From Xiphias gladius (Eukaryota; Chordata; Actinopteri; Istiophoriformes; Xiphiidae), in assembly GCF_016859285.1 (NCBI RefSeq), contig NC_053416.1:1369001-1433000 (forward strand): a DNA stretch of 64,000 nt, in the 5' to 3' direction. This document shows positions 24,806-36,899 of this stretch, piece by piece. Under the pieces are notes generated by a model. That model searched no databases, had not been told where the DNA came from, and saw only the letters and a list, made by a program, of their open reading frames with translations. Both the position numbers and the translations under genes were made by a program. Position 1 is the stretch's first letter. Each line of letters starts with the position of its first letter.

Positions 24806-25190
24806 ATCCGTGGCGGAACGTAACGAAGTTACTTGTAGTTTATTCTCCCATTTTTTTACGACTTTATTCTTCTACTTTACCACATGTCAGAGAGATATAT
24901 TGTAGTTTTTACTGCACTTTATTTATGTCACAGCTTTACTATACAAATTCCATAAAAACCATTTACGAGGAGTTTTATAAAACACAAAGCACCGATATGA
25001 TTAAAGCACAACGACAGTAAAATGCTGTTTTCACTTTAATGCTTCTGCAATAATAATTCCAATAACTGCTTTCACATACTTTGTTATTTTTTATGTAGTT
25101 TTTTATGTTCTGTGTTTTACCTACTGTGAGACAATAAAATTAAAGTCGTAAAGTAAAGTTCACTCACCCCCTGATTAGGAAGTATTTATT
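24806..25190 (+). repeat. Percomorph interspersed repeat (GGCGGAACGTAACGAAGT type)
   Basis: The segment opens GTGGCGGAACGTAACGAAGT and keeps the motif order of the copy at 10418-10760: TTCTTCTACTTTACCACAT, a GACAGTAAAATGCTGTTTTC core and CTTTAATGCTTCTGCAATAA. It is diverged, with no coding capacity. Confidence 0.55.
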
Positions 25191-26214
25191 TTCTATACTA
25201 GATTAATAATAATATCTCCTGTCTGCCTTAAAAACAGCTGAATAATAAAATAAAATAAATTGAAATTTGAGTCTTTCAAAGGCAGATTGATGAAAATAAT
25301 CAACTCGTTGGAAACGTTATTTTACCTCTTTGTCTACGATTGATAAAATAGGGAAAAGAAACAAACACACAAAAGGCAACTGGAACGGAATAGGATTTGA
25401 TCAAAACATTTAATTGCATTTCAAACAGCAAATAAATGTATTAAAATAACGAATAATAATAAAAAAAGAAAAAAAAACAGAGGAATATTCGATAAAAACA
25501 CGAATTAAAATGCAAATAGACAAAAATGCCCCAAAACGAGCCCCAGAATTTATAAAAGAAAGTGCAGAGATTAAGTCATATCTCTGAACTGTAACTGAAT
25601 CTCCTGCTCATTATTTCTTTGAATTAATTTTTTCCTGTTTTAGTTTGTTTTAAAATGTTGTTCTAGGGAATTTCTCCATCTCATGTGAAGCACATTATAT
25701 TAGACTAATAATAATAATGATAATAAAAATAATAACAATAAAACGCCCAATTTCCCTCAGTCTTTTGCTGTTGATCCTAATGCTTGTTAGAACATTTATA
25801 ATTAAAAAATAAGATAAATAATAATAAAAAAATGATGGTGTTACGATATGAACTTAAATGACTCAACATCCTAACACCTGAATGTGTCATGTATAATTTA
25901 GAGACGTTTTAATGCATATAAACCAACAACAAAGAGATTTTTTAAACTTCAGATCACATGTGTTGCTGCTATAAATTCAAGCTCCCGTCTGCTTCAGTAA
26001 CAGCCGATTAAAAAAAAAATCAAAAATCAAAAATCAAAAATCAAAAATCAAAAATCAAAAACCAAAAACCAAAAATCAAAAATCAAAAAATAACAAAGTA
26101 AAAGAACTGCGAGTCAAACTAAAATCAATTTATAGAAGAAAACTGATCAATCAAAGAAGCGTCCTGCCGAGATGCAGAAAACACACACGCACACACACGC
26201 GCGCGCCCACAGGG
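25191..26214. other. AT-rich intergenic stretch upstream of cdx1
   Basis: There is no gene. The sequence is strongly A-rich, with short AATAAT-type tracts and the heptamer array listed separately at 26009-26092. Confidence 0.5.
26009..26092. repeat. Heptanucleotide tandem repeat (AAAAATC)n
   Basis: About ten copies of AAAAATC, with two consecutive AAAAACC variants in the middle. It is a simple-sequence array. Confidence 0.95.
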
Positions 26215-26231
26215 AGGTCACCTGAAGGTCA
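26215..26231 (+). promoter_or_regulatory. Perfect DR5 retinoic acid response element
   Basis: AGGTCA, a 5-bp spacer (CCTGA), then AGGTCA again. Two identical consensus half-sites in direct orientation with 5-bp spacing are the preferred RAR/RXR site. It lies about 2.9 kb upstream of the cdx1 start codon with no other gene in between. Cdx1 is an established retinoic-acid-responsive gene in vertebrates. The sequence match is exact, but use by cdx1 is inferred. Confidence 0.6.
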
Positions 26232-26494
26232 CGCGGCAGCGTCCTCACCTGAACCGAAAGTAACGTGAGAGGGAGGCGTAGTCTGTCTGGAAGGGAATCA
26301 AATTGAATGATTCACCTGAGGAAGGTCATTCTGCTCTTGATTTGTTCACACTGCCTCCTAGAAATGACCTTTATGTAAAACTAAACTGCAACAGCAAATA
26401 TGTTTCGTAGGAAATGTAATCGCTGGCGGCCCCGGGGTCCAAATCCAGAGTCCCGTCCCTGGTTCCCGTCCAGGCTACGGCAGCTCTTTGGCTG

Positions 26495-26792
26495 AGGTTC
26501 GGGAAGGACGGAGGTTTTGGTTCAGTGTAAATAAACAGGTTGGGTCTGAAGTCTCTGTGAACGTCTTCCGTATTAAACCAGACCAGGATCTCTCCAGAAC
26601 CTGAACCAGGTGCTGTGGGAGTCTGAACAGAACCACAAACCAGTTTAACGATGCTGGACTCGCTACAGGTGGATCAGATGTTTATGGAGGAAAACAAACA
26701 CGTCGTCTGTGAACATTTGACCGACACGTCCAGTATCAACGCATCTGTAACTTGTTAAATACATAAATTAACAAATTTCCTCGTTATGTCGA
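26495..26792. repeat. Dispersed repeat, copy 2 (upstream of cdx1)
   Basis: Same-orientation partner of 13480-13793, with small indels only. For example, a stretch near the middle of copy 1 (GTTGATGTTGTGCTGCAGG) is shortened here. No open frame is shared between the copies, which argues for a noncoding mobile repeat. Confidence 0.85.
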
Positions 26793-27574
26793 TAGAAAAC
26801 GGGATCTGGCCCCAATAACGTTTTCTACAAAAACATATTTTCCGTTGAAAATTAGTTGCGTATAAACTTAATTTCTCAGGGACGGGGTTGGTTTAAAGTC
26901 GATGTAAAGCCCAAACTAACTTCCTCAACAGTGCGATGTGTGGCTCGCTTCATGTGTTTGGATAAAGAAGGTATTTTATTTTTTGTGTTTTGTTTTGTTT
27001 TAAGCAATCTAATATCTATTATCCAATATCTATCTTTGTTTGTGGCCTTTAACAGACGCCATTTCCCGTAAGCCCTAGATGTCAGGTGACGTGGGATGGT
27101 TGGTAGGAAATGGGACAGATTCACGTTAGCGGGTTGTAGGTGCCCGTGATACCTGACAGGTCGAGACCGTTGACAATATAACACCATGTCCTTTAAACGC
27201 GGGTTTGATTTCGTTGAACAATGGTCTTTAGCTGACGTGAGGTGCTTCTGTATTAATATCCGCCAAGTCGGATATATCGGAGCTTTCAGAAAAATCGGAG
27301 TCTGCCTGTCGCAAATTGGAAAGCCGATAATTACGATAACTCCGATAGGTCGCGAACGCAGCGTAAACGTAACGGCTGCAGGGTCGTGGTTAGTTCACAT
27401 GTCTGCAGTAACAGTGGGAAAGAGAGGACTGAACACTGGGGACGAGTTTTATCGGCCCAGACGGAACCAAGTGAGGATGACAGAAGTACCCGCGCTGCCA
27501 TTTTTGTAGTTTTTTTCATGGGAGTTTTAGTTTGTCTCTGTGCGCACAAAGAAATCTTTATGACTTAAAAAGCT

Positions 27575-27960
27575 CTTACAGGCATAGATTGTCATTTTGG
27601 AAAATACACTCTCTTGCCGAGAGTCGGATATTCACACTCACCGCACTGTTTGTGCGGTGAGAATATGAAGCCCCAGCCAGCGGCCAGTTAGCGTAGCTTA
27701 GCACAAAGAGTGGAAACAGAGGGAAACAGCTAGCCTGGCTCTGAAGCCCCAGCCAGCGGCCGGTTAGCGTAGCTTAGCACAAAGAGTGGAAACAGAGGGA
27801 AACAGCTAGCCTGGCTCTGAAGCCCCAGCCAGCGGCCGGTTAGCGTAGCTTAGCACAAAGAGTGGAAACAGAGGGAAACAGCTAGCCTGGCTCTGTCCAA
27901 AGGTAACAGCAATCCACCTACCTGCGCCTCTAACGCTCACGACTGACACGTTACATCTCG
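27575..27960. repeat. Percomorph interspersed repeat with internal 76-bp triplication
   Basis: The flanks match a very common percomorph repeat: ATTTTGGAAAATACACTCTC and TTGCCGAGAGT on the left, GTCCAAAGGTAACAGCAATC and CACCTACCTGCGCCTCTAAC on the right. Inside, a 76-bp unit beginning GAAGCCCCAGCCAGCGGCC is present three times in tandem (27667-27742, 27743-27818, 27819-27894), nearly identical. A perfect 10-bp inverted repeat CTCACCGCAC / GTGCGGTGAG with a 5-base loop sits at 27637-27661. Confidence 0.85.
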
Positions 27961-30544
27961 TTTGTTTAATTTCGACTTATACCAAACCGTAAAAGCCTCT
28001 TTTGTTCCTGGAAGTTACTGTTTTAAGCCGGCGCATTACCCCCGTAAAACGGCAAAGGTTTTGCTTTTACACTTCAGTTTTTTGTGGGACAAATTCATAA
28101 AGTTATAAAGTTACAGTTGAACGTTGGACGTGTCTTTATTGTTGCCAAATCAATCAGATCCTTGGATTTTTATCGCAGGAAAAAACCCTGTTCTAACAAT
28201 GGCGTTAGTGGCGGCTCAGTTCGAGCAGTTATCGCAACGCGGCATTTGATAACGCCCTCGGTTGTATTCTGTGTTCAGATGTCTGCTGCGGGAACCACCG
28301 AGGCAACAGAACCGAAATAATCACGACTCCCCAACCAAAACAGAACCGAAGCGGCGCTACGGTTCGTCCCACTGTGTCAATTTACGACACTCAAGCTAAT
28401 AAAGAACTGGTCAGTGTCATTAAGAGGTAATACTAGAACATGATACTAGAAACACTGTACCTTGGGGAAGACACCCGCTTGATTCGTCTAACTCAGACTG
28501 CTGAGGCCTCTTATTCGCTTCGGATCAAATCGACCCTTTAAACCCGCAATGGCAGGTTTTTTTTTTTTTTTTTGTCCTCTTGGTTTTAGCAGGAACAAAT
28601 AGCGAACACAACCTTTAGAGCTGATATGTCGAACTCGCGATCAAACAGTTTTGTAGAAATAACGATTATGTCCGCACGGCAATTGTGCAAATGTACTTAT
28701 CTACTTCCTACCACTGGTCAAAAACCTACCAGATTACAAATTAAAGGTAAAGACCGGTGAAATATAAATTTAAATGCAAATTTGGGGTTTTGTCTGGGAA
28801 GCTCTTTATCCCTCAGGAGTCTGTCTATTCACCAGTGAGTAGGTTTTATCAACAGCAACACTTTCATTAAATATTGTGTAGTTGGGAGAAGCAGTGAGAA
28901 GTGCTGATGTGGAGCTTTCTCACTCTGCCACCTTATTGCCTGTGGGTGAATTATTACCAGCTGATACAGCGAGGACGGTCTTGTTTTTTCACCTTGTGAG
29001 CCTGTTTGTGTGTGTGTGTGTGTCATGTGGCAAAATCTGGCCCTGGAGACACCCACTACCACGGAGGCGGTTTTGAGGACTTTGGCGGGACTTCACACGT
29101 CTCTCTCTCTCTGGCCGTGGCTTTGCCAGATACAGTCAGGAAACTCTACCGGTGCGTGGCTGAGATCAAAATGAAGGTCGAGTCCGGAGATGGGCGTGGT
29201 CCCGGACCCGGAGGGCCGACATGTTGGCGCGCGTCGTGGCCGCTGTTAGCCCATCTCAAGATGGTGTCTGCAGTGATTTACGCGGACTTTCAATGAAAAA
29301 GGCACAAAAACGAGTCGGAACAAAATCACTTTGCATCTAGTTTCAAACTTTTGGGCCTAATTTGTGCGTATGAACAGTGAAGCGGAGTTTTTTCTTCAGC
29401 CTAGAGCTTTTCTATAGTAGCATCTTAAGTGATTATCGCTCATTATCTTTACATTTTGAGAGGCTCTCGTATCATTTCTCAGGTATTTTGTGTCCCGGCA
29501 GCTTCACGCTCTGTTAAACTGTCAAAGTGAGAGGGAAGACTGGCAGGCTGAGTTTGATGAATTTGAATTTACATTCAAATTTAAAACAAAGACAAAAATC
29601 AATGCATATAAATTGGATTCATCGCAGTAAAGATGCCAAACAATGTTACCAAAAAAGAACCCGGACCCCAGACGTCTCTGAAATCCGCTATCCACAGGTT
29701 TATTAAGGCGCTCAGTTCTCTGTGTTCCACCCACACGTTTGGGAGGTTCAATGCCCGCCTTGCTCACGAGTACTGTGGTGGGGGGATTTGAACCGACAAC
29801 CCCGCCCTCCAGCGATCCCCCCTCTGCTGCCCTCCTGAAGAGGGAATTAACCTCGTCTTTATGGATTTATGGGAGATTTATTGTTTTACACTGATGAGTA
29901 TTTAGTTAAGTCTGCTGCAGTAAAATCACATAAAAGACACAATAATTCTCATTACACACACGAGTATTTATGTTTTCAAGTGTTTGATGGATGTTATATT
30001 GATGTCACATAATGTGAGCGGCCCCTGGTTCAACTGCTTCCGTACGACAAATATTATTCATCAGCAGTAACATGTTTCTATTTATTCCTCTATTTACTGC
30101 AATGAAATTCACTTTTTAATTCATATCTTCAACCTGAAATTACATAAATGCATGAAAGGTAAGATTTGTGAATTTCAAAAATTTTAACTCAAAATTAAGA
30201 GTAGGTTCATTTCCTTTAACCTTTTTTTTTACATCCAATGTTTGTTTTTTTTACAATGACAACAATAACGATGATCTGCTCTGCGTTACAGATTTTTACG
30301 TCTAGTTTAGAAAATCCATGTGTTTGTGACACAGTTTGTTCTGTTATTGTTTTATTTGTTTTTAGATCATTCAATTCAGATTTATTTCAACTCAGTGTCA
30401 AGTTTATTCCTCACAAAGGTCTTAAACCAAATTTTTTTTAAAGTCAACATAAAGTGAGACACATTAACACTTTTGTATAAATTTGTATAATTATAGGAAA
30501 AATAGTTTTTGGACAAGATTTAATTTCATCTTGTTTATAATTTC

Positions 30545-30546
<2 letters not shown>
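27961..30546. other. Gene-free intergenic stretch
   Basis: No gene is recognised. Around 29755-29835 the sequence GGGGGGATTTGAACCGACAA resembles the complement of a tRNA-like B-box region and probably marks a repeat or SINE relic rather than a tRNA. No cloverleaf could be assembled from it. The rest is AT-rich with T-runs near 28560 and 30225. Confidence 0.4.

Positions 30547-30602
<56 letters not shown>
30547..30602. repeat. (TA)n microsatellite
   Basis: Pure TA dinucleotide array of about 56 bp. Confidence 0.97.
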
Positions 30603-30608
<6 letters not shown>

Positions 30609-30730
30609 ATGTCAGAGAATATATATAGACTTAATAGAACTTTATTTTCCACCAAGGTGGAATATTTTCTTTGGTTCACATGGAGGCCAATTAAAATACA
30701 CACCACACAACATCAACAACACTGAAAGTT

Positions 30731-30761
<31 letters not shown>

Positions 30762-32119
30762 TACAATACACTACGTGAAAGAAAGAACACCCTCAAAAAA
30801 TAACAAACAATTATAAAAAATGAATTATATATGCAGATGTTTTTGATTTATTCTTTATTTTAAATTTTGATGAATCCGAAAATACGTATTAGCGTATATT
30901 ACATATTATACGTATAAGCTACGAATGAAATATTTAATATAATTTGAGTTCCTGCACAATATCAGCACAAAGTTTATCAAAAAAGCAACGTTTGGGTCAC
31001 GAACCTTCGTCGGGCATCGAACCACCAACAACATCATCTTTATGGAACATTTTTCGACTGCAACATCCACTAAGAACAGGAGTTAAATCACAAACACCTG
31101 AGACAATGATACGGTCAATAATCGATCACATCAAACAGAACTCACGCTTTCCTGTGAATGAATAAACTAAATTTTTTGTAATTAACAAGTGATAAAGTGC
31201 GTGATGATTATAATAAATCCAATGCGATCTGACTGTGAAAAACCTGGATGCGCTGTCTGCTGATGTGTTCACGTTCACCGGGAAACTGTGCCGTGCAAAC
31301 ATCCCGTCCTACGATATTTATAATTATGGATGTATTTTACAGCAGTGGAACCACAGCAGGTCCGACTGCTCAGTGATTGTTCACAGCAACAGCAGATCCA
31401 GATCATCGGGGGCTCCTTATTTCTGTCACAATCTTTCCATTAACGTCTCTTTTTCAACGCGAGTCTGACAAAGGCGCTGTGACGATGTTTACTCTACGAG
31501 CGGCACAGACAGGATAAAACACGCGTGCGCACGTTGCCAAAGGACGTAAATGACGACGCGCTCAGGTTCCGCAAACGGGTCTGAGTGTTCAGACTGATCC
31601 AAATGCAGTGAAACACAAAGCAGTTCCCCAACAGTGACCGGAAGGGACGTGCAGCGATTTAGAAATCGCTCCATTTGAGAGAAGTCTCGGTTGATCACGG
31701 TGCTGGAAGAAGAACTCAGGAACGTAAAAACAACAAGGCCACACTGTGAAAAGCACGAGTGGCAGTCCTGTATGTTGCTTGGTTAATATCTACAAACCTG
31801 GAACATGTTCATAAAGTATCAAAAAGGCTCCTCCGATGCTGTTGTACCAACACACAAACATATTATAGGATTATTATTACAGGCGCATTCATGTGCAAGT
31901 AGCCTTTCAATTTCAACTACTCTATACACTGTTTGGCAGATTAACCTGTACTTAAAACTGCATTTAAAACAGGTTGCAATACTGCACTGTTACACTTTTC
32001 CTCTTTTATTAAAGACAATAAGACTTCCAGGACTCAATTACAGACTAGAATTACTCGATAAAAACTTGAGGTTTTGTCCACTGGACAATGTTTTTAGGAG
32101 CAGATCTCTTGTTTTGTAT
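30603..32119. other. Gene-free intergenic stretch
   Basis: There is an (AAT)n tract at about 30731-30760 and otherwise unremarkable AT-rich sequence. I see no exon-like open frame with flanking splice sites. Confidence 0.4.
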
Positions 32120-32297
32120 TAAAAAAATTACACTGAAAGGTGATTATAGCTGTCAAGTAAATGTGGTGGATTAAAAAATACAAAATTTGCCTTTGAAATG
32201 TAGATAAATGGAAATGAAATGGAGATACCCGATTAGAGTACAAGTACCTCGAAATTAGCTGAGTAAATGCAGTGAATGTTACGTTCCGCCGCTGGTA
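32120..32297 (-). repeat. Percomorph interspersed repeat, reverse copy
   Basis: Read on the minus strand it opens CCAGCGGCGGAACGTAAC and continues GAGGTACTTGTACTCTAATC and ATCCACCACATTTACTTGAC. This is the same family as 10418-10760 and 24806-25190 in the opposite orientation. Confidence 0.6.
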
Positions 32298-32889
32298 TGT
32301 TATAATATGCAAAGTTTTCATTTCTAAAGCTGAAGCGCAGAATTTAGGTTAAGTACAAAGACGAGAAAAAGAATAATAAAGAAAGAGGATAGAGCGAAAA
32401 AAAGGAGATAAAGAGGATAGTGTGTGTGAACTGGGTGTCCATCTTGTTTCTGTCCCCCTCTGTCACCTGTCTTTGGGTAAACGATTAACCAGCTACAGGC
32501 CATAAAAACTCCACTTTATGGAAAGTTTGAGGATGACGGCGGGTCGTAAACACGAGGCCTTTTATGGCCTTGCTGGCTGTTGTCGTTCACCTTGACACAG
32601 TTTGCATGCGGGAGAAAACGTCAACGAAAACTTCAACCCCAAAAACTTCAACCACGAGCTGCTTTCCGCCCGGTCCTGCTAGCCCAGTTTATACGTCGCA
32701 AACAAGTTGGGACGCAGCACGGGAGGCTTTACCGCTTTGTCAATAAACGTTCAATTCGCTTTTAAAGCTGAAGTTAAGAAAAAGCAGTTTGAAGAAAGCG
32801 TATCCAAGAGAACTAATGTACAAGTGCGTTTACAGAATGTGTTAGCGTGGTTTTCTCCTGAAAAGCATGTAAATTAGTTGTTTTCTTTT

Positions 32890-33836
32890 TAGGGGTCCAG
32901 GCCCGAGGGGCTGGGGGCCGCGGCCGTGAGTGAAACTTTCACGGAAGGTAGAGAATGGTGCAGACATGTCGAGCACCAAAAATGACACACGTCCGCCAGC
33001 GGGTGGCGGTATAATCAAGGTAGGCCAGTTTTGGCCAGAAACTCCCACATACTACATCACACATTCAAAACGCTTATGCGCAGGCTTTTCGTGAAGTTTG
33101 TTGAAACTCGCGATATAGGCCACGCCCATTTCCTAGCCTATACTTTTTTTTCGCAAAATTGCGAAAAATTTGCAAAACCCCCTTTTTCGAACTCGTCCTA
33201 GGCTGAGTCAGATCTGCACGAAACTTTGAACATACAATCTATGGATTTTTGTGTTAAAAATTCATTCAAATAATTTTGACAGTCCAAAAAATGCACAAGT
33301 TATAAAGGAAAACTTTTACTTATACAAAGGAAGTTATGTCTTATCTTTACATAGGTCCATTGGATTTACACAAAACTTGGGCCAGTTTGCGGTGCCACAC
33401 TGAGTTTCTCTACAAAATTAGGTGCATATCGGCCACTAGGTTGCGCTGTTACACAAAGTTTAAAAAATGCGCGAAGCCAATTTTTCCAGACTCATCTTAA
33501 GTTGAAGTCCAGTCTGCATAAATTGTTACACGTAGCATATAAAGACCCTCATGACCGTCGGATCGCTTACCCCAAAACTTGGGGTAGGTCGCAACAGGTT
33601 CACTCGACCCCGAGTCCAGATTTTATACCGGGCTAGTTTAGCTGTGTTTTCTGGAATACCCCTCAGAAACAGTCCAGCCTTGGTGGCATGTTTTCCAGTC
33701 TCCTTACTGCTCTCAGCCCGAGACTTGCATCGCGGCCGCGGGCCCGCAGGTCCGACTCGCATCGCCTCGACAGGCCTCCGGGTGCGAATTGCGTGGGGGG
33801 CTCGGACCACGTTAAGACCTGCCTGCAGGTCTAGTT
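32890..33836. repeat. About 0.95-kb dispersed fish repeat
   Basis: The left end is GGGGTCCAGGCCCGAGGGGC, followed by GTGAGTGAAACTTTCACGG. The right end has CGGGTGCGAATTGCGTGGGG, GGCTCGGACCACGTTAAGAC and CTGCAGGTCTAGTTT. I recall this right end as recurring in fish genomes, next to sequence like GCCACGCCCATTT, which is also present at 33121. Open frames inside are short and not similar to any transposase or polymerase I know. The class is not determined. Confidence 0.5.
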
Positions 33837-34964
33837 TTTCTTCTCTGAATCGCTGACATTTCTGATTTTATACAGCGATTGAAATACTCTGTTACTGTGA
33901 CCATTTGATTAAGAATGGACGCGCCGTCTTACTTCATAGATAGATAGCTAGACCAATAAAAATTAGTAACTCAAAAATACCAAAAAAGAGAGTTGAAATC
34001 CCGGAGTCCCGTTTGGGCCAGTTTGGGCCAGTTTGACTAGTTTCTGTAACGCAATACAGTTTCTCATTCAGCAGCATTGACTTTCCTCTTCTAAGACAAA
34101 TCTCCATCCACCACAGCAGTGGCCATTAGCAAACTTTGCGATTTTAACCAAGTTAAACAACCACTTATGTGCCATCGTAACTTGACTTTGTCCATCTCCG
34201 TAAAACGCTCTCTTCTAAAATAATTTTTCCAGTTTCTTCGTTGTAAAAACCTCAGTCCTCACTGTCCTGCCGTTATTACGGACGTGTTTGAACTAACCGC
34301 GACACAGATCATTTAAAAAACAAAACAAAAAACCCCAAAACATCCTAATTTAACAAAAATCGAGCTACATGGTATATTGTTGCGAAAGACTCTGTTCCCA
34401 GGCTGGGTTTTTTTCAGGTATCTGCATAAATACGAATGTCAACGGGATTTTAAATGAAGCTTTCTTACCTGGAGGTGGTGGTTTAACTTCTGGTTTCTCC
34501 AGGTGACATGTTTGCAGTAGGTTTTTGTGACTCGTATGACAGATGTTGGGTTAACTGCCTCCACCACAGCACCTGTGCCGACTGAAAATGATGTTGATGT
34601 GTACAGGACAGTCGGTCACTGCTGATGTTTTTTTTTCTCACTGTCATCTGTACTATTGGTAAATTTTACTCTCCACGGTTAAACGTATTGAAAAGTGCGT
34701 AAAATACTTAAGTTTTCACCAAATTAACCATCATTTACAGACGTTTTATTTCTCACTTCACAATTGCATTTCAAATTTTTGTTCATTTTCAGGGGTTTAT
34801 ATAGGAATCAGCATGGATACTGCTACTACTATACAGATAATAATAACAGTAAAGTTGACTCCGGGTCAGTTTGTAGTATTAAAAGTAGTAGAGCAAAACT
34901 GTAAAACTCCAGAATCAGCAAAGGACAAATATACAGATGCAGTCAAAACTTTATATACACTTGT
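33837..34964. other. Gene-free intergenic stretch
   Basis: No coding feature is supportable. At 34012-34031 the decamer TTTGGGCCAG occurs twice in direct tandem. Confidence 0.4.
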
Positions 34965-35205
34965 AAGGGGCATTCATGTCAAAGCAGTTTGGAGATTTTA
35001 ATGATTTCTATTTTTTTTTCTACGACAGAATGTGCTTCTGTGTCACAAAAAAATAAATGAATATGATTTCTTTTAAACATGTTTTATAAATCTTGTGAAA
35101 ATACAGCAAAGTCTGGTAACAAAGAAATTGTCCAATCATTCTGTCGTAGAAAAATAAATAATTCAAATCCCCAAATTGTGCTGATGTAAATGTCCCTCAC
35201 TATGT
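34965..35205. mobile_element. MITE-like long imperfect palindrome
   Basis: A perfect 18-bp inverted pair, TTTTTCTACGACAGAATG at 35015-35032 and its complement at 35137-35154, is embedded in longer imperfect arms. On the left the arm reads AGTTTGGAGATTTTAATGAT. The complement of the right reads AATTTGGGGATTTGAATTAT. The arms extend to roughly 90 bp each around a loop of about 100 bp. There is no open frame. The structure fits a miniature inverted-repeat transposable element. Target-site duplication was not identified. Confidence 0.65.
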
Positions 35206-35904
35206 CAACTTTTTTATTGCAGCTATACACTAAATATTATGTTTCTCGCATTTTTACGATTTAGGATATCATACAGGTAGACGAGCAAAACTAGATAAAG
35301 GCTTTTTAGACAAAAAACAATTTAAGAGGCTTCAGTAACCAACATAATTCTGACTTTAGGTTTTTCATAGGTCAATAAAATCGATTTATCGTGTATAATT
35401 TAAAATCTTGGCGTGTGTGTGTGTGTGTGAGAGAGTTAAGTTTCTTCCTTTTTGTTGATCAGGCTCCGGTCGTGACGAAAGTCAAAATCAAAGTCAAAGT
35501 ATGTGTGAAGGGTCTGGGACACCTGAGGTGAGTGTTTGGAAATGATCCCTTCACAGCTCAGTTGTCTACTGCTGCCACCTTGTGATCTACTCAAATTAAA
35601 GCGACTGCACTGCAGTAAATAAGAACCTCTGTTCACCAACATTAGTGTGTGATCCACATTAACATAAATCGGGTATGTTGAATAAACAACAGCTACCATC
35701 CTGTCTCGATACTTACGCAGGAAGCCATAATAAATCCATAATTCTCTCATATTAACGGACTTCCTTATTTGCCTTTATTTCTAAGAATGGGTTGATTGAC
35801 ACCAGAGTAAACAAAACCCACCTAAAGCTGAAGTTACAGGCTATCGATTTCTCCCATCGGTCCATTTTTAAAAACAAGGTTTTCCTCTGTTGTAAATAAG
35901 CTTT
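35206..35904. other. Gene-free intergenic stretch
   Basis: A short (GT)n tract lies at about 35411-35428. No gene or bounded repeat is recognised. Confidence 0.35.
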
Positions 35905-36250
35905 TCAGAGGTGAAATGATTAGTCAATAAATCAATTAGCAGACGATTCATCTGCAACGATTTTGATAATAGATGCATTTTGATCGTTTCAGTCATTTTT
36001 AAAGAGAAGGAGAGCCAAAAACTCGGTGATTGCACCTTCACAAATGTGAATATGTGCTTTTGTTTCCAAAACCAACATGTTAAACAGATTAACATGTTGG
36101 TTTTTTATTGTTGCTCAGACAAAATCAGGAAAATGCAAAGGTCAACTTGGGCTGAAGGAAAATTTTAACGTGCATTTTCACTATTTTCTGACTTTTTTTT
36201 TTTACCCAGCCGAATAATTCAGAAAATATATGACATTTGAATCAATAATA
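35905..36250. repeat. Percomorph interspersed repeat (ATTAGTCAATAAATC type)
   Basis: It starts GGTGAAATGATTAGTCAATA, continues with GCAACGATTTTGATAATAGA and CACAAATGTGAATATGTGCT, and ends near GAATCAATAATAGAAATAAT. Same family as 7330-7560 and 51617-51979. It carries an internal 16-bp perfect hairpin at 36068-36104 that the other copies lack. It ends about 170 bp before the first H4 TATA box. Confidence 0.6.
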
Positions 36251-36423
36251 GAAATAATTTTCTTATTTCTGTAAAAAAATATGCTCGACTCTAACGATCA
36301 AGAGGAAAGAAAAATGTCACTCAGCCGGTTCAGTTTTAAAAAGAAATGTGTGGCGGGCTGCTGAGTTTTGCACCGCCCACCGAATTTCGCGCCTTCTGTC
36401 TTCTCTTACGTCCGCAGGGAGGC

Positions 36424-36803
<380 letters not shown>

Positions 36804-36833
36804 ACTTCACCCTCACCCGGTCAACACAACAAA

Positions 36834-36849
36834 GGCTCTTTTAAGAGCC
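36834..36849 (+). terminator. Histone 3' stem-loop, H4 copy 1
   Basis: GGCTCT, loop TTTA, AGAGCC: a 6-bp stem with a 4-base loop, 30 nt after the stop codon and followed by ACCA. The purine-rich element AAAGAG at 36864-36869 fits the U7 snRNA target. Together these direct stem-loop-type 3' processing. Confidence 0.95.
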
Positions 36850-36899
36850 AACCACCTCCATCTAAAGAGTTCAGTCCTGTTGACGCTTCATGTTGAAAA

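Noticed and set aside
27667-27894. Three regular repeats resembling a CRISPR array
   Set aside because: The units are directly tandem with no spacers and sit inside a vertebrate interspersed repeat. Not a CRISPR.
29755-29835. Possible tRNA on the minus strand (GGATTTGAACC-like box)
   Set aside because: No acceptor stem or anticodon arm could be assembled. More likely a repeat or SINE relic.
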